This document shows, piece after piece, positions 19,700-27,989 of a stretch of DNA of 64,000 nt; positions within the stretch are counted from its first letter, which is position 1; each line of letters begins with the position of its first letter. The translations under genes and the position numbers were made by a program. The notes under the pieces are model-generated. The model did not search any database. It worked only from the letters and a program-made list of their open reading frames with translations, and had not been told where the DNA came from. This DNA comes from Ferruginibacter sp. (GTDB taxonomy: Bacteria; Bacteroidota; Bacteroidia; Chitinophagales; Chitinophagaceae): the NCBI GenBank assembly GCA_019638575.1, contig JAHBTN010000005.1, forward strand, positions 62,001 through 126,000. Direction: 5' to 3'.

Positions 19700-19732
19700 A
19701 TCGCTGAAGATTAAAACTCAGCGATTTTTTTT
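19700..19732 (+). terminator. Rho-independent terminator after FAH gene
   Basis: ATCGCTGA (19700-19707) pairs with TCAGCGAT (19718-19725), followed by an unbroken T run to about 19732. It ends the transcript of the FAH gene before the E1 gene at 19783. Confidence 0.85.
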
Positions 19733-19782
19733 ATTTATACCTTTGGCACTATTATCTCATCAGCTTGCATATTTATTGATAA

Positions 19783-21849
19783 ATGATTGAAACGGAAATT
19801 TTATTAAAAGCCTATCGCCTCATGTGTAATGCAGGTGCTATGGCTCAAACATACGAAAGCAACAGGCAGATTTGTAAATATGTGCATTCAACCAGCCGTG
19901 GCCACGAAGCTATACAATTGGCCACTGCATTTCATTTGCTTCCCTGCGATTATGTTAGCCCTTACTACCGTGATGAAAGTATTTTGTTGGGAATGGGTTT
20001 TACCCCTTATGAGTTAATGTTGCAATTGCTTGCCAAAGGCAATGATATTTTTACCGGTGGCAGGGAATATTATGCTCATCCAAATTATAAGGGCGATGAT
20101 AAGGCAAATATCATTCATCAAAGCAGCGCCACTGGTATGCAGGCGATACCAACAACAGGTATTGCACAAGGCATAAAATTTTTAGAAAAAATACAATCAT
20201 CCAAATTACACAAAGGCCCCCATGGCGAACTGCCCGTTGTAGTATGTTCTTTAGGCGATGCGTCGGTAACCGAAGGTGAGGTGAGCGAAGCATTCCAGTT
20301 TGCCGCCTTACACCAATTACCTGTTATTTATTTAATACAAGATAATGGATGGGGTATAAGTGTTACAGCCGGCGAAGCCCGTACATCCAATGCCAACGAA
20401 ATGATTAAAGGCATTAAAGGAATTAAACGCATCAGTATAGATGGCAGCGATTTTTTACAGAGTTACGATGTAATGAAAAATGTGATAGATGAAGTGCGTA
20501 AAGAAAGGCATCCTTTTCTTGTACACGCAAGGGTACCATTGCTGGGGCATCATACCAGCGGTGTACGAAAAGAATTTTACCGAACTGAAGAAGACCTTGC
20601 TTTACATGCAGCAGATGATCCAAGGCCAAAACTTAGAAATAAATTATTGGAGCTTGGTATATCTGAAGATGCCTTGCTGGAAATAGAAACAGAAGCTGAA
20701 AAAGAGATAGCTCGTCATTTCCAGGGCGCTGTTGCAGCACCTGAACCTGAATCATCAACCGTTAGTGACTTTGTTTTTGTACCAACACCTGTTACCGAAG
20801 AATTTGGCGAAAGGGCGCCAGCCGGTAAAGAAAAAGTTTTAATGGTAGATGCAGCTTTGTTTGCCATCAGGGAAATAATGGAAGATTACCCCGAAGCGCT
20901 TTTGTACGGGCAGGATGTGGGCCGCAGGCTGGGCGGCGTTTTTAGAGAAGCAGCCACATTAGCCGAGCAATTTGGCGACCATCGTGTTTTTAATACAGCC
21001 ATACAGGAAGCATACATCATTGGTTCTACAGTTGGCATGAGCGCTGTTGGTTTAAAACCAATAGTGGAAGTACAGTTTGCCGATTATATTTATCCGGGGT
21101 TTAACCAATTGGTAACCGAAATTTCAAAGAGTTGTTATTTAAGTAGCGGAAAATTTCCTGTGCAAACTTTAATTCGTGTGCCCATTGGCGCTTATGGAGG
21201 AGGCGGGCCTTATCACAGCGGTTGTGTTGAAAGTACTTTGCTTACTATTAAAGGGATAAAAGTTGTTTATCCTTCAAATGCAGCCGATATGAAAGGGTTG
21301 CTAAAGGCAGCCTTCCTTGATCCAAACCCGGTGGTGATGCTTGAGCACAAAGGTTTATATTGGAGTAAAGTGCCCGGCACCGAAGATGCAAAAAATACTG
21401 AACCTTCAAGAGATTATATCATCCCGCTGGGCAAAGCAAATATTGTGTTGCAAGCCGATGAAGATTATATTGATAACGGCGAAACATGCTGCATCATCAC
21501 CTATGGCATGGGGGTATATTGGGCAAAAGAAGCGGCAAAAAATTATAACGGCAAAATTGAAATTGTTGACTTACGCAGCCTTTTTCCATTAGACGAAAAA
21601 TTAGTTTTTAATACAGTTAAAAAACACGGAAAATGCCTGATAGTAACAGAAGAGCAGCAACATAATTCATTTGCCGAGGCGCTGGCAGGCCGTATATCAA
21701 AAGCCTGTTTCCGTTACCTGGATGCACCGGTAGAAGTGTTGGGGGCGCTTGATTTGCCAGCAGTGCCAATGAATATCGAACTGGAAAAAGCCATGCTGCC
21801 CAATGCACACAAGGTTTCGCAAAGAATTGAACAACTTCTCAGGAATTAG
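19783..21849 (+). CDS. 2-oxoacid dehydrogenase E1, alpha and beta subunits fused
   Basis: 688 aa thiamine-diphosphate enzyme combining E1-alpha (about 1-320) and E1-beta (about 345-688). The alpha part has STSRGHEA, YYRDESILLGMG and the ThDP/Mg motif GDASVTEGEVSEA...QDNGWGIS. The beta part has EALLYGQDVGRRLGGVFREA, the Gly-rich VPIGAYGGGGPYHSG, and the C-terminal transketolase-like domain. Branched-chain 2-oxoacids are the likeliest substrates; this fused architecture is common in Bacteroidota. No E2 or E3 gene is nearby, so these must be encoded elsewhere. Confidence 0.9.
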   Translation: MIETEILLKAYRLMCNAGAMAQTYESNRQICKYVHSTSRGHEAIQLATAFHLLPCDYVSPYYRDESILLGMGFTPYELMLQLLAKGNDIFTGGREYYAHPNYKGDDKANIIHQSSATGMQAIPTTGIAQGIKFLEKIQSSKLHKGPHGELPVVVCSLGDASVTEGEVSEAFQFAALHQLPVIYLIQDNGWGISVTAGEARTSNANEMIKGIKGIKRISIDGSDFLQSYDVMKNVIDEVRKERHPFLVHARVPLLGHHTSGVRKEFYRTEEDLALHAADDPRPKLRNKLLELGISEDALLEIETEAEKEIARHFQGAVAAPEPESSTVSDFVFVPTPVTEEFGERAPAGKEKVLMVDAALFAIREIMEDYPEALLYGQDVGRRLGGVFREAATLAEQFGDHRVFNTAIQEAYIIGSTVGMSAVGLKPIVEVQFADYIYPGFNQLVTEISKSCYLSSGKFPVQTLIRVPIGAYGGGGPYHSGCVESTLLTIKGIKVVYPSNAADMKGLLKAAFLDPNPVVMLEHKGLYWSKVPGTEDAKNTEPSRDYIIPLGKANIVLQADEDYIDNGETCCIITYGMGVYWAKEAAKNYNGKIEIVDLRSLFPLDEKLVFNTVKKHGKCLIVTEEQQHNSFAEALAGRISKACFRYLDAPVEVLGALDLPAVPMNIELEKAMLPNAHKVSQRIEQLLRN

Positions 21850-21901
21850 CTGTCAAATTTTTATCCAAATCGCCTATATTTGCACCCCGTTAAACACATA
21901 G

Positions 21902-21975
21902 GTCGGGGTAGCTCAGCTGGTTAGAGCATCGGATTCATAACCCGAAGGTCGGCAGTTCAAGTCTGCTCCCCGATA
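21902..21975 (+). tRNA. tRNA-Met (CAU)
   Basis: 74-nt cloverleaf. The acceptor arm is GTCGGGG/CCCCGAT with discriminator A at 21975. The D arm is GCTC-AGCTGGTTA-GAGC. The anticodon loop TTCATAA has CAT at 21936-21938, and the T arm is GGCAG-TTCAAGT-CTGCT. The closing base pair of the anticodon stem is an A-C mismatch. CCA is not encoded. A TATATTTG -7 box lies upstream (21875-21882). It is read as elongator Met; a lysidine-modified Ile tRNA also has CAT, but the body fits Met better. Confidence 0.93.
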
Positions 21976-21980
21976 CTGTT

Positions 21981-22006
21981 AAAGCTCCTGTTTGGGAGCT
22001 TTTTTG
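21981..22006 (+). terminator. Rho-independent terminator after tRNA-Met
   Basis: AAAGCTCC (21981-21988) pairs with GGAGCTTT (21995-22002), with loop TGTTTG, and runs into a T tract. It starts 6 bp after the tRNA. Confidence 0.9.
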
Positions 22007-22081
22007 TTTTTGTGTATATAGGTTTTATGGTTAAACCATTTTATCCTCTATTACATATCAAATATTTCAAAATGTCATACC

Positions 22082-22109
22082 AAAGTAAATAAAAGTATTT
22101 ATTTACTTT
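22082..22109. promoter_or_regulatory. Perfect 12-bp palindrome upstream of ric, with -7 box at 22127-22134
   Basis: AAAGTAAATAAA (22082-22093), spacer AGTA, then TTTATTTACTTT (22098-22109): an exact inverted repeat. The promoter -7 box TATCTTTG is at 22127-22134, 30 bp before the ric ATG, so the palindrome covers the -33 region and is centred about 35 bp upstream of the -7 box. This position suits a regulator of the whole ric operon; the Rrf2 protein encoded at the operon's end is the natural candidate (inference). Confidence 0.65.
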
Positions 22110-22163
22110 TATTAGTTTGTATTGTTTATCTTTGCTCTATAATTAACAATTAAAATAAAGATC

Positions 22164-23129
22164 ATGAGTACTATGACAGAAAATATCCTCAATGTAACCT
22201 TACTTGAGCCAAAGCAGAAACACCCCACCATTTTTGTTCGTTTTGATGAACTGAACGAAGGAGAGAGTTTAACCATCCACAACGATCATGATCCCAAACC
22301 CCTGTACTACCAGTTACTTGGCGAAAGGGGAAATATTTTTGTGTGGGAATACCTGGAACAAGGGCCCGAATGGTGGAAAGTGAAAATATCTAAAAAAGTT
22401 ACCGGCGAAAACGATGAAACTCTTGGACAAATTGCTGCAAAAGATTTACGCAAAGCCGAAATATTTAAGAAGTACGGACTTGATTTTTGTTGCGGCGGTA
22501 AAAAAACAGTGAAAGAAGCCTGTGCAGAAAAAGGATTAGATGTAACCAAAATTGAACAGGAATTACAGCAAGCCGATAAAGTAGTACATTCAAGGCCCAT
22601 ACCATACAATGACTGGAGCCTTGATTTTTTAGCAGATTATATTGTAAACACCCATCACAGTTACGATAAAAAAACTTTGCCCGAATTAACAGGTTATGCA
22701 ACCAAAGTGGCAAGTGTACATGGGCAGCAACATCCCGAGCTATATAAGATTAAAACTTTGGTGGATGAAATAAATGCTGAATTATCTGCACACATGATAA
22801 AAGAAGAGAAGATTTTATTTCCATACATCAAGGCCCTGGTATCGGCACAGTCAAATGAACAGGTTCCACAGGCAGCACATTTTGGTACAGTAAAAAATCC
22901 CATCAATATGATGGAGATGGAGCATGAGCTTGTTGGAAAAAATATGGAAGAGATAAGAGTTTTATCTAAAAATTATACAGTACCCGATGATGGTTGCGCA
23001 TCATACAGCCTTTTGTTTAATATGCTTGATGAATTTGAAAACGATCTTCATTTGCACATACATCTCGAAAACAATATTCTTTTTCCTAAGGCGCTCGACC
23101 TGGAGAAAAAATTAAGTGAGAAAGCTTAG
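22164..23129 (+). CDS. ric: Ric/ScdA-type iron-sulfur cluster repair di-iron protein with extra N-terminal DUF2249 domain
   Basis: 321 aa cytoplasmic protein that repairs Fe-S centres after NO or oxidative damage. It contains a DUF2249 domain (about 15-85, FDELNEGESLTIHNDHDPKPLYYQL), an ScdA_N domain (about 90-135, KYGLDFCCGGKKTVKEAC with the Cys pair) and a hemerythrin-like di-iron domain (about 145-312) with His/Glu ligands in NTHHSY, HGQQHPEL, HMIKEEKILFPYI, MEMEHELVG and HLHIHLENNILFP. Canonical Ric lacks the N-terminal DUF2249. It is the first gene of a seven-gene operon, behind a palindromic promoter. Confidence 0.92.
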   Translation: MSTMTENILNVTLLEPKQKHPTIFVRFDELNEGESLTIHNDHDPKPLYYQLLGERGNIFVWEYLEQGPEWWKVKISKKVTGENDETLGQIAAKDLRKAEIFKKYGLDFCCGGKKTVKEACAEKGLDVTKIEQELQQADKVVHSRPIPYNDWSLDFLADYIVNTHHSYDKKTLPELTGYATKVASVHGQQHPELYKIKTLVDEINAELSAHMIKEEKILFPYIKALVSAQSNEQVPQAAHFGTVKNPINMMEMEHELVGKNMEEIRVLSKNYTVPDDGCASYSLLFNMLDEFENDLHLHIHLENNILFPKALDLEKKLSEKA

Positions 23130-23166
23130 TAACGAATTTAAAATTGTACAAGTAAATTAACCTGTC

Positions 23167-23652
23167 ATGAAAAATTCCACATCACCCATCAAAAGAAGCC
23201 CGGCGCTCATACAGTTTTCAAGGGAGCATCATTTTGGCCTGTTATTGGGGTGGAAGATAAGGCATGGCATTAAAAAGAATATTTCTACAGAAAGGATAAA
23301 TGCTTATACAATTTTTTTCTTTGAGAACGAGCTGGCAAAACATTTTAAAGAAGAAGAAAAAGACTTGTTTGTAAAACTTCCTGTTGATGACAATTTACGC
23401 AAACAGGCATTTGATGAGCATGCATATATTTACCGGTTGGCTGATGAACTGAGAGAAAATAAGACGGATAAAAATTTGCTGTTAAAATTTGCCAATGTGC
23501 TGGATAGCCATATCAGGTTTGAAGAAAGGACTTTGTTTAATCACATTCAACAGCTTTTATCAAATGAAGCATTAAAGCAATTGGAAGATAGCCATAGCAA
23601 AAGAAAATCTGATGTAGATGATAAATGGGATGATCATTTTTGGGAAAATTAG
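23167..23652 (+). CDS. Hemerythrin-domain protein
   Basis: 161 aa, a single four-helix hemerythrin-like domain with ligands in SREHHFGLLLGWKIRHG, FFENELAKHFKEEEKDLF, DEHAYIYRL and LDSHIRFEERTLFNHIQ. It probably binds a di-iron centre that senses or scavenges NO or O2, or stores iron for the Ric protein encoded just upstream (37-bp gap). A relative lies at 40919 in the nos operon. Confidence 0.87.
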   Translation: MKNSTSPIKRSPALIQFSREHHFGLLLGWKIRHGIKKNISTERINAYTIFFFENELAKHFKEEEKDLFVKLPVDDNLRKQAFDEHAYIYRLADELRENKTDKNLLLKFANVLDSHIRFEERTLFNHIQQLLSNEALKQLEDSHSKRKSDVDDKWDDHFWEN

Positions 23653-23685
23653 TAACCAGGGTTTATTTTGCTAAAAAAAATTAAA

Positions 23686-24159
23686 ATGCAACACACTAAG
23701 AAAATAACATTCTATACAGTTGTACATATAATGGCTGTATTTTTTTTGATGGCTTGTAATCGGCCGGGTAATAATGATACAGATTCGCACAACCAACATA
23801 CAACATCCGAATTGCAGCAGGAAGCTGCATCCAACCTGTCTTTAAATAACGGTGAAAAATGGAAAGCAGATTCAAGCACCAATAAAAATGTAACCGATTT
23901 GTATAATGTAATTTCAGATGCTAACCCTGTAGTACCGGAAGATTTTATAAAGACCGGTAAAACAATACAATCAACAATTGATAAGATGATTAGCGAATGC
24001 AGGATGAAGGGAGCTGAACATGAAAACTTGCATCACTGGCTTGAGCCTTTGATGCAGATGAATAAGAAAATGGCCCTTGTTGCATCGGCCAATGATGGGA
24101 AAGATTTGTTTGGTAAGTTGAGAAAACATATTGAAAAGTACAGTGAGTATTTTGAATAA
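23686..24159 (+). CDS. Lipoprotein of unknown function in NO operon
   Basis: 157 aa from ATG 23686 (a TTG at 23668 would add six residues before the signal peptide). The lipoprotein signal ends in FLMAC, followed by a polar, His/Asn-rich linker. The mature part is helical (about 60-157) with regularly placed His, Met and Glu (SECRMKGAEHENLHHWLEPLMQMNKKM), resembling a periplasmic helical bundle that might bind metal or heme. I do not recognise a family with certainty. Confidence 0.72.
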   Translation: MQHTKKITFYTVVHIMAVFFLMACNRPGNNDTDSHNQHTTSELQQEAASNLSLNNGEKWKADSSTNKNVTDLYNVISDANPVVPEDFIKTGKTIQSTIDKMISECRMKGAEHENLHHWLEPLMQMNKKMALVASANDGKDLFGKLRKHIEKYSEYFE

Positions 24160-24195
24160 CCGTTATTAGGTTGCCGGTTGTGTAAATAAATTGCA

Positions 24196-25008
24196 ATGAC
24201 AAAAACAATTAATGCTGATACAAAAATAGCAACACTGCTAAAGGAAAATCCGGCAGCGTTGGATGCCATCATCAGCATATCACCCAAATTCAACAAGCTA
24301 CGTAACCCACTTTTACGTAAGCTAATGGCTTCCCGTACCTCTATCAGTATGGCAAGTAAAGTAGGTGGCTGTACGGTAAACGATTTTTTTAATAAGCTGG
24401 AGCCATTGGGTTTTTCAATAGACAGGTATGGAAAAACTACAGATAGTGCTGCTCAAAAACAAACTCCGGCATTTATGCAAAAAATTTCGGAAGCAGATAT
24501 TGTAGAGTTGGATGTACGTGCCGAAATTGAAACAGGGAAAGATCCGCTTAACCTTATTATGAAAGCGGTAAAACAATTAAAGCCCGGGCAGTTATTTAAA
24601 CTTATTAACAGTTTTGAACCTGTACCGCTTATGTTGTTATTAGAAAAACAAGGTTTTGAATCGTATGCCGAAACAATTGATGACAACCTTGTTTATACAT
24701 TTTTTCATAAAAGCATGGCTGTGCCTGTAAAAGAAACAGATATAAGTGGTGCAAGCGAGGGATGGGATGAAATAATGCAGCAGTTCAATGGTAAGATGGA
24801 AACAGTTGATGTACGGCATCTTGAAATGCCTTTACCCATGCTTACTATTTTAGATGCATTGGATAAATTGCCTGCTGAAAAAGCTTTGTATGTAATTCAT
24901 AAAAGGATACCTGTTTTTCTTTTACCCGAATTAACCGAACGTAAATTTGATTACCGGGTAAAAGAAGTAAGTGATGGGGAAGTGTATCTTTTAATTTTCA
25001 GGAAATAA
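24196..25008 (+). CDS. DUF1858 / DUF2249 domain protein
   Basis: 270 aa. The N-terminal DUF1858 domain (about 3-75, INADTKIATLLKENPAALDAIISISPKFNKLRNPLLRK, broken by turns) is followed by two DUF2249-like domains (about 95-175, VELDVRAEIETGKDPLNLIMKAV, and about 195-270, ETVDVRHLEMPLPMLTILDAL). DUF2249 is TusA-like and found near hemerythrin and NO-reductase genes in many bacteria. The biochemical role is unknown; the operon suggests Fe-S or NO metabolism. The next gene starts 1 bp after its stop. Confidence 0.82.
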   Translation: MTKTINADTKIATLLKENPAALDAIISISPKFNKLRNPLLRKLMASRTSISMASKVGGCTVNDFFNKLEPLGFSIDRYGKTTDSAAQKQTPAFMQKISEADIVELDVRAEIETGKDPLNLIMKAVKQLKPGQLFKLINSFEPVPLMLLLEKQGFESYAETIDDNLVYTFFHKSMAVPVKETDISGASEGWDEIMQQFNGKMETVDVRHLEMPLPMLTILDALDKLPAEKALYVIHKRIPVFLLPELTERKFDYRVKEVSDGEVYLLIFRK

Positions 25009-25009
25009 A

Positions 25010-26299
25010 ATGTTAGCTGCTGCTGCCAATACAAACGTTAAAAATACTTCTTATAAAGTTGTACTGCCATTTTACCTGTATGCGGCAATTTCTTTTTTAG
25101 CGGCTGCGGTTTTGTTATTTGTATCAAGCAGTGCTTTCTCGGGCCATTATTTTCAACCGAAAATATTAGCCATTACCCATACCATGGCATTGGGCTGGGG
25201 CACCATGATAATTTTAGGAGCCAGCCACCAGTTAGTACCGGTATTAATTGAATCAAAACTGTACAGCAATACACTTGCTTATATTTCATTTATACTTGCA
25301 GCTATTGGTATTCCTTTACTGGTATATGGTTTTTATATTTTTGATATGGGCTGGCCGGCTCAATGGGGCGGATGCTTAGTTGCATTGGCCATTCTTGCTT
25401 ATCTCGTTAATATTGCCATCAGCATTGTAAAAAGTAAAAGCGAAAATGTACATGCTATCTTTGTTTTTACTGCTACTGCCTGGTTGTTTTTTACTGTTGT
25501 TTTAGGATTGGCTCAGGTACATAATTTTACTGCAAACATCCTGCCTTCCGATTCATTGCATTATCTTACCCTGCATGCACATGCCGGTATAGTTGGCTGG
25601 TTTTTATTGTTAGTGCTGGGTATTGCTTCACGTTTAATACCAATGTTCCTCATTTCAAAATACAATAATGTAAAATTGCTTTGGTGGATTTATACTTTGA
25701 TAAACCTTGCCATGCTTGTTTTCATTGCATTATTCCTGTATCCCGGCAACCGGGTTTTAATATTTGCCCCGGTAATTTTGATATTTGCTGCCTTAAGCCT
25801 CTTTATTTATTATTGCTTACAAGCATATAAGCAACGGATAAGAAAACAAGTGGATGAACAGGTGAAATTATCATTGCTTAGCGTATTGATGTTGCTGCTG
25901 CCGGTATTGCTATTGATTATTGTGATTATTTTTTTAATAAGCGCCTCCAGTGAAAAATTAAATCTCATCCTTACTTATGGGTTCTTAATTTTCTTTGGAT
26001 GGATAACAGCCATCATCCTGGGTATGACATTTAAAACACTTCCATTTATTGTTTGGAACAAAGTGTATCATCAACGTTCGGGGTTAGGTAAAACTCCCAA
26101 TCCAAAAGATTTGTTCAATAACAACATCTTTAAATCAATGGCGGTTGCTTATATAGCAGGGTTTATAATTTTTGTTATTGGCATTTTAACTGGTAAAGAT
26201 ATTTTATTAAAGCCAGGAGCAGTATTATTATTAATTACTGCCCTGTTGTATAACCAAAATGTATTGAAAGTAATTTTGCATAAACCCAAACAAGCATGA
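25010..26299 (+). CDS. Heme-copper-oxidase subunit I-like membrane protein (NnrS/COX1-like)
   Basis: 429 aa with about 12 membrane helices. His residues sit in oxidase-I-like places: ILAITHTMALGWGTMIILGASHQLVPVL (helix 2-3) and LTLHAHAGIVGWFLLLVLGIASRLIPMF (helix 6). It lacks the HH pair and second FeB/CuB ligand set of a working oxidase or NO reductase, so it is probably a heme-binding NO-tolerance or sensing protein rather than an enzyme (inference). It overlaps the DUF59 gene by 4 bp (ATGA). A distant relative lies at 32381. Confidence 0.72.
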   Translation: MLAAAANTNVKNTSYKVVLPFYLYAAISFLAAAVLLFVSSSAFSGHYFQPKILAITHTMALGWGTMIILGASHQLVPVLIESKLYSNTLAYISFILAAIGIPLLVYGFYIFDMGWPAQWGGCLVALAILAYLVNIAISIVKSKSENVHAIFVFTATAWLFFTVVLGLAQVHNFTANILPSDSLHYLTLHAHAGIVGWFLLLVLGIASRLIPMFLISKYNNVKLLWWIYTLINLAMLVFIALFLYPGNRVLIFAPVILIFAALSLFIYYCLQAYKQRIRKQVDEQVKLSLLSVLMLLLPVLLLIIVIIFLISASSEKLNLILTYGFLIFFGWITAIILGMTFKTLPFIVWNKVYHQRSGLGKTPNPKDLFNNNIFKSMAVAYIAGFIIFVIGILTGKDILLKPGAVLLLITALLYNQNVLKVILHKPKQA

Positions 26300-26619
26300 G
26301 TGTAATTACCAACAATAATATCAAAAGTATCATTGCGCTTGCGTCATTGCAAAATGTGATGGATCCCGAAATTGGGCTGAATGTGGTAGACCTCGGCTTA
26401 ATTTACCAGTTGGATTTTGATGAGGAAAATAAAATTGTGTATTGCAGTATGACGTTAACCACGCAGTTTTGCCCCATGGGCGAATCGATTACCGATGGGG
26501 TAAAAAATGCTTTGCAAAGTGTATTTACTGGTGATACTATTATGGTGGAGCTTACTTTTGATCCGCCCTGGAACCACGAATTGATTTCACCCGAAGGAAA
26601 AGAATTTTTAAACAGGTAA
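26296..26619 (+). CDS. MIP18/DUF59 (SufT/PaaD-like) metal-sulfur cluster factor
   Basis: 107 aa DUF59 domain: NVMDPEIGLNVVDLGLIYQLDFD and MTLTTQFCPMGESITDGVKNAL, containing the conserved Cys. Such proteins help mature Fe-S proteins. It overlaps the preceding gene by ATGA and is followed 2 bp later by the Rrf2 gene, so the three are translationally linked. A role in rebuilding Fe-S centres alongside Ric fits the operon. Confidence 0.9.
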   Translation: MSVITNNNIKSIIALASLQNVMDPEIGLNVVDLGLIYQLDFDEENKIVYCSMTLTTQFCPMGESITDGVKNALQSVFTGDTIMVELTFDPPWNHELISPEGKEFLNR

Positions 26620-26621
26620 CC

Positions 26622-27053
26622 ATGCTCAGCCTCACTTGCAAAACAGCTATTAAAGCGGTTATATACCTTGCGTCTAAATATAATTCGGGCGAAAAAGCCG
26701 GCATAAAAGAAATTGCAGGATACATTGATGCAAGCGAACATACCGTTGGTAAATTATTGCAAACACTGGTAAAAGAAAATGTTATCAACAGCTCTAAAGG
26801 CCCCACGGGTGGATTTTATATAGATAATAAACAATGGACCCAGCCAATAATCAATATTGTTTACGCCATTGATGGTAAAGAAGTATTTAACCAATGCGGT
26901 TTAGGTTTAAGCAAATGCTCGGCTTCTCATCCATGCCCCATCCATGATGATTACAAAGCTGTACGTGATCTTTTTGAACAACTGTGTAAAAGAAAAATCA
27001 TTAGCGACCTGCACAGTTCGGTAAATACAGGGCTGGCTTATCTTGTAGGATAA
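26622..27053 (+). CDS. Rrf2-family Fe-S transcription regulator (NsrR/IscR-like), last gene of ric operon
   Basis: 143 aa: a winged helix (about 8-65, GIKEIAGYIDASEHTVGKLLQTL, recognition helix, then SKGPTGGFYI) and the cluster-binding triad C92, C99, C105 in QCGLGLSKCSASHPCPIH. In NsrR this cluster reacts with NO and DNA binding is lost. As the last gene of an NO-defence operon whose promoter carries a perfect palindrome, it is probably its own regulator. It converges on a paralogue at 27065, with 11 bp between them. Confidence 0.9.
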   Translation: MLSLTCKTAIKAVIYLASKYNSGEKAGIKEIAGYIDASEHTVGKLLQTLVKENVINSSKGPTGGFYIDNKQWTQPIINIVYAIDGKEVFNQCGLGLSKCSASHPCPIHDDYKAVRDLFEQLCKRKIISDLHSSVNTGLAYLVG

Positions 27054-27064
27054 AGCAATTTACA

Positions 27065-27508
27065 CTAATTTTTTTTTACGTTCAGGAAAGCAGTACCGTC
27101 ATCAATATCTTCGGCAAGTTGCTGTATGGTTTTTGTTTCAAACAAACTTATCAACTGTTGTTTAATGTGTTTGTATTGGCTATGCATGGGGCAGGGCTTG
27201 GCCTCCGAACATTTATTTAGGCCCAATACACACTTGTCTAATATTTCACTTTCACCCATGGCTATTAATATAGCCCTTACCGGTAATTTTTTACACTGTT
27301 CAGTAATATAAAAACCTCCTTTAGGCCCTCTTACTGCGCTGATAACTTTATTGCCGGGTGTAAGCAATTGCAAAATTTTTGCAGTAAATGAAACCGGCGA
27401 GTCAATTGCTTTTGCAATTTCATGAATGCTTAGTTTGTTATCAACCGAACTCCTTTGTGCAATGTAAATGGTGGCTCTTAATGCATATTCTGTGGCTTTT
27501 GAAAACAT
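27065..27508 (-). CDS. Rrf2-family Fe-S transcription regulator (NsrR/IscR-like), last gene of nor operon
   Basis: 147 aa paralogue of the neighbour at 26622, with HTH SIHEIAKAIDSPVSFTAKILQLL, wing RGPKGGFYI and cysteines C93, C100, C106 in DKCVLGLNKCSEAKPCPMH. It is the last of four leftward genes (norC, norB, queD-like, this one) and starts 29 bp after the queD-like stop. The likely target is the palindrome centred on the norC -7 box (inference). Confidence 0.9.
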   Translation of the reverse strand: MFSKATEYALRATIYIAQRSSVDNKLSIHEIAKAIDSPVSFTAKILQLLTPGNKVISAVRGPKGGFYITEQCKKLPVRAILIAMGESEILDKCVLGLNKCSEAKPCPMHSQYKHIKQQLISLFETKTIQQLAEDIDDGTAFLNVKKN

Positions 27509-27537
27509 AATTATTATTAAGAATGAAAACGAAAGAT

Positions 27538-27981
27538 TTAATATACAAATAAATTATTGCTTACCCATTCGGCATACGAATCTTTTGTTTCAAATAATTT
27601 TAGCCTGCTAAGATGGATATGTTCCGGTAATTGCTCCTGCAATATTCCTTTGATATAGAGTAAAAGGTTTTCTGCAGAAGGTTCTGCTTCAAAAACCAAT
27701 AAGTTGTTGGCGGCTGTAATGGTACTGTTTGCTTCCAGGAATTTTTTTGATAAAAGCAGGTGGTGATCAAGCTTATCAATTACCAATGCTGTTACGATGT
27801 TTTTTATTTCTTTAAAATCAGCCACAAAGCCCGGTGCAGGTATATAATCATCGTTGTTATATACTGAAGATACCGTTACACGCAGTTCGTATGAGTGTCC
27901 ATGAATGTTTTTACATGCCCCGTAATATCCATGTATGGCATGAGCCATTTCGAAATGAAAAATTTTTGTTACTGATAGCAT
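27538..27981 (-). CDS. 6-pyruvoyl-tetrahydropterin synthase / QueD family protein
   Basis: 147 aa T-fold enzyme. The zinc ligands are in FHFEMAHAI and NIHGHSYEL, the catalytic Cys in ACKNIHGH, and LDHHLL and PSAENLLLYI complete the active site. QueD converts dihydroneopterin triphosphate to carboxy-tetrahydropterin for queuosine; PTPS makes tetrahydropterin cofactors. Its place 9 bp after norB, and before an Rrf2 regulator, is unusual and suggests a pterin role connected to NO, or a simple operon hitch-hiker. No other queuosine gene is nearby. Confidence 0.85.
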   Translation of the reverse strand: MLSVTKIFHFEMAHAIHGYYGACKNIHGHSYELRVTVSSVYNNDDYIPAPGFVADFKEIKNIVTALVIDKLDHHLLLSKKFLEANSTITAANNLLVFEAEPSAENLLLYIKGILQEQLPEHIHLSRLKLFETKDSYAEWVSNNLFVY

Positions 27982-27989
27982 TGTATGAA

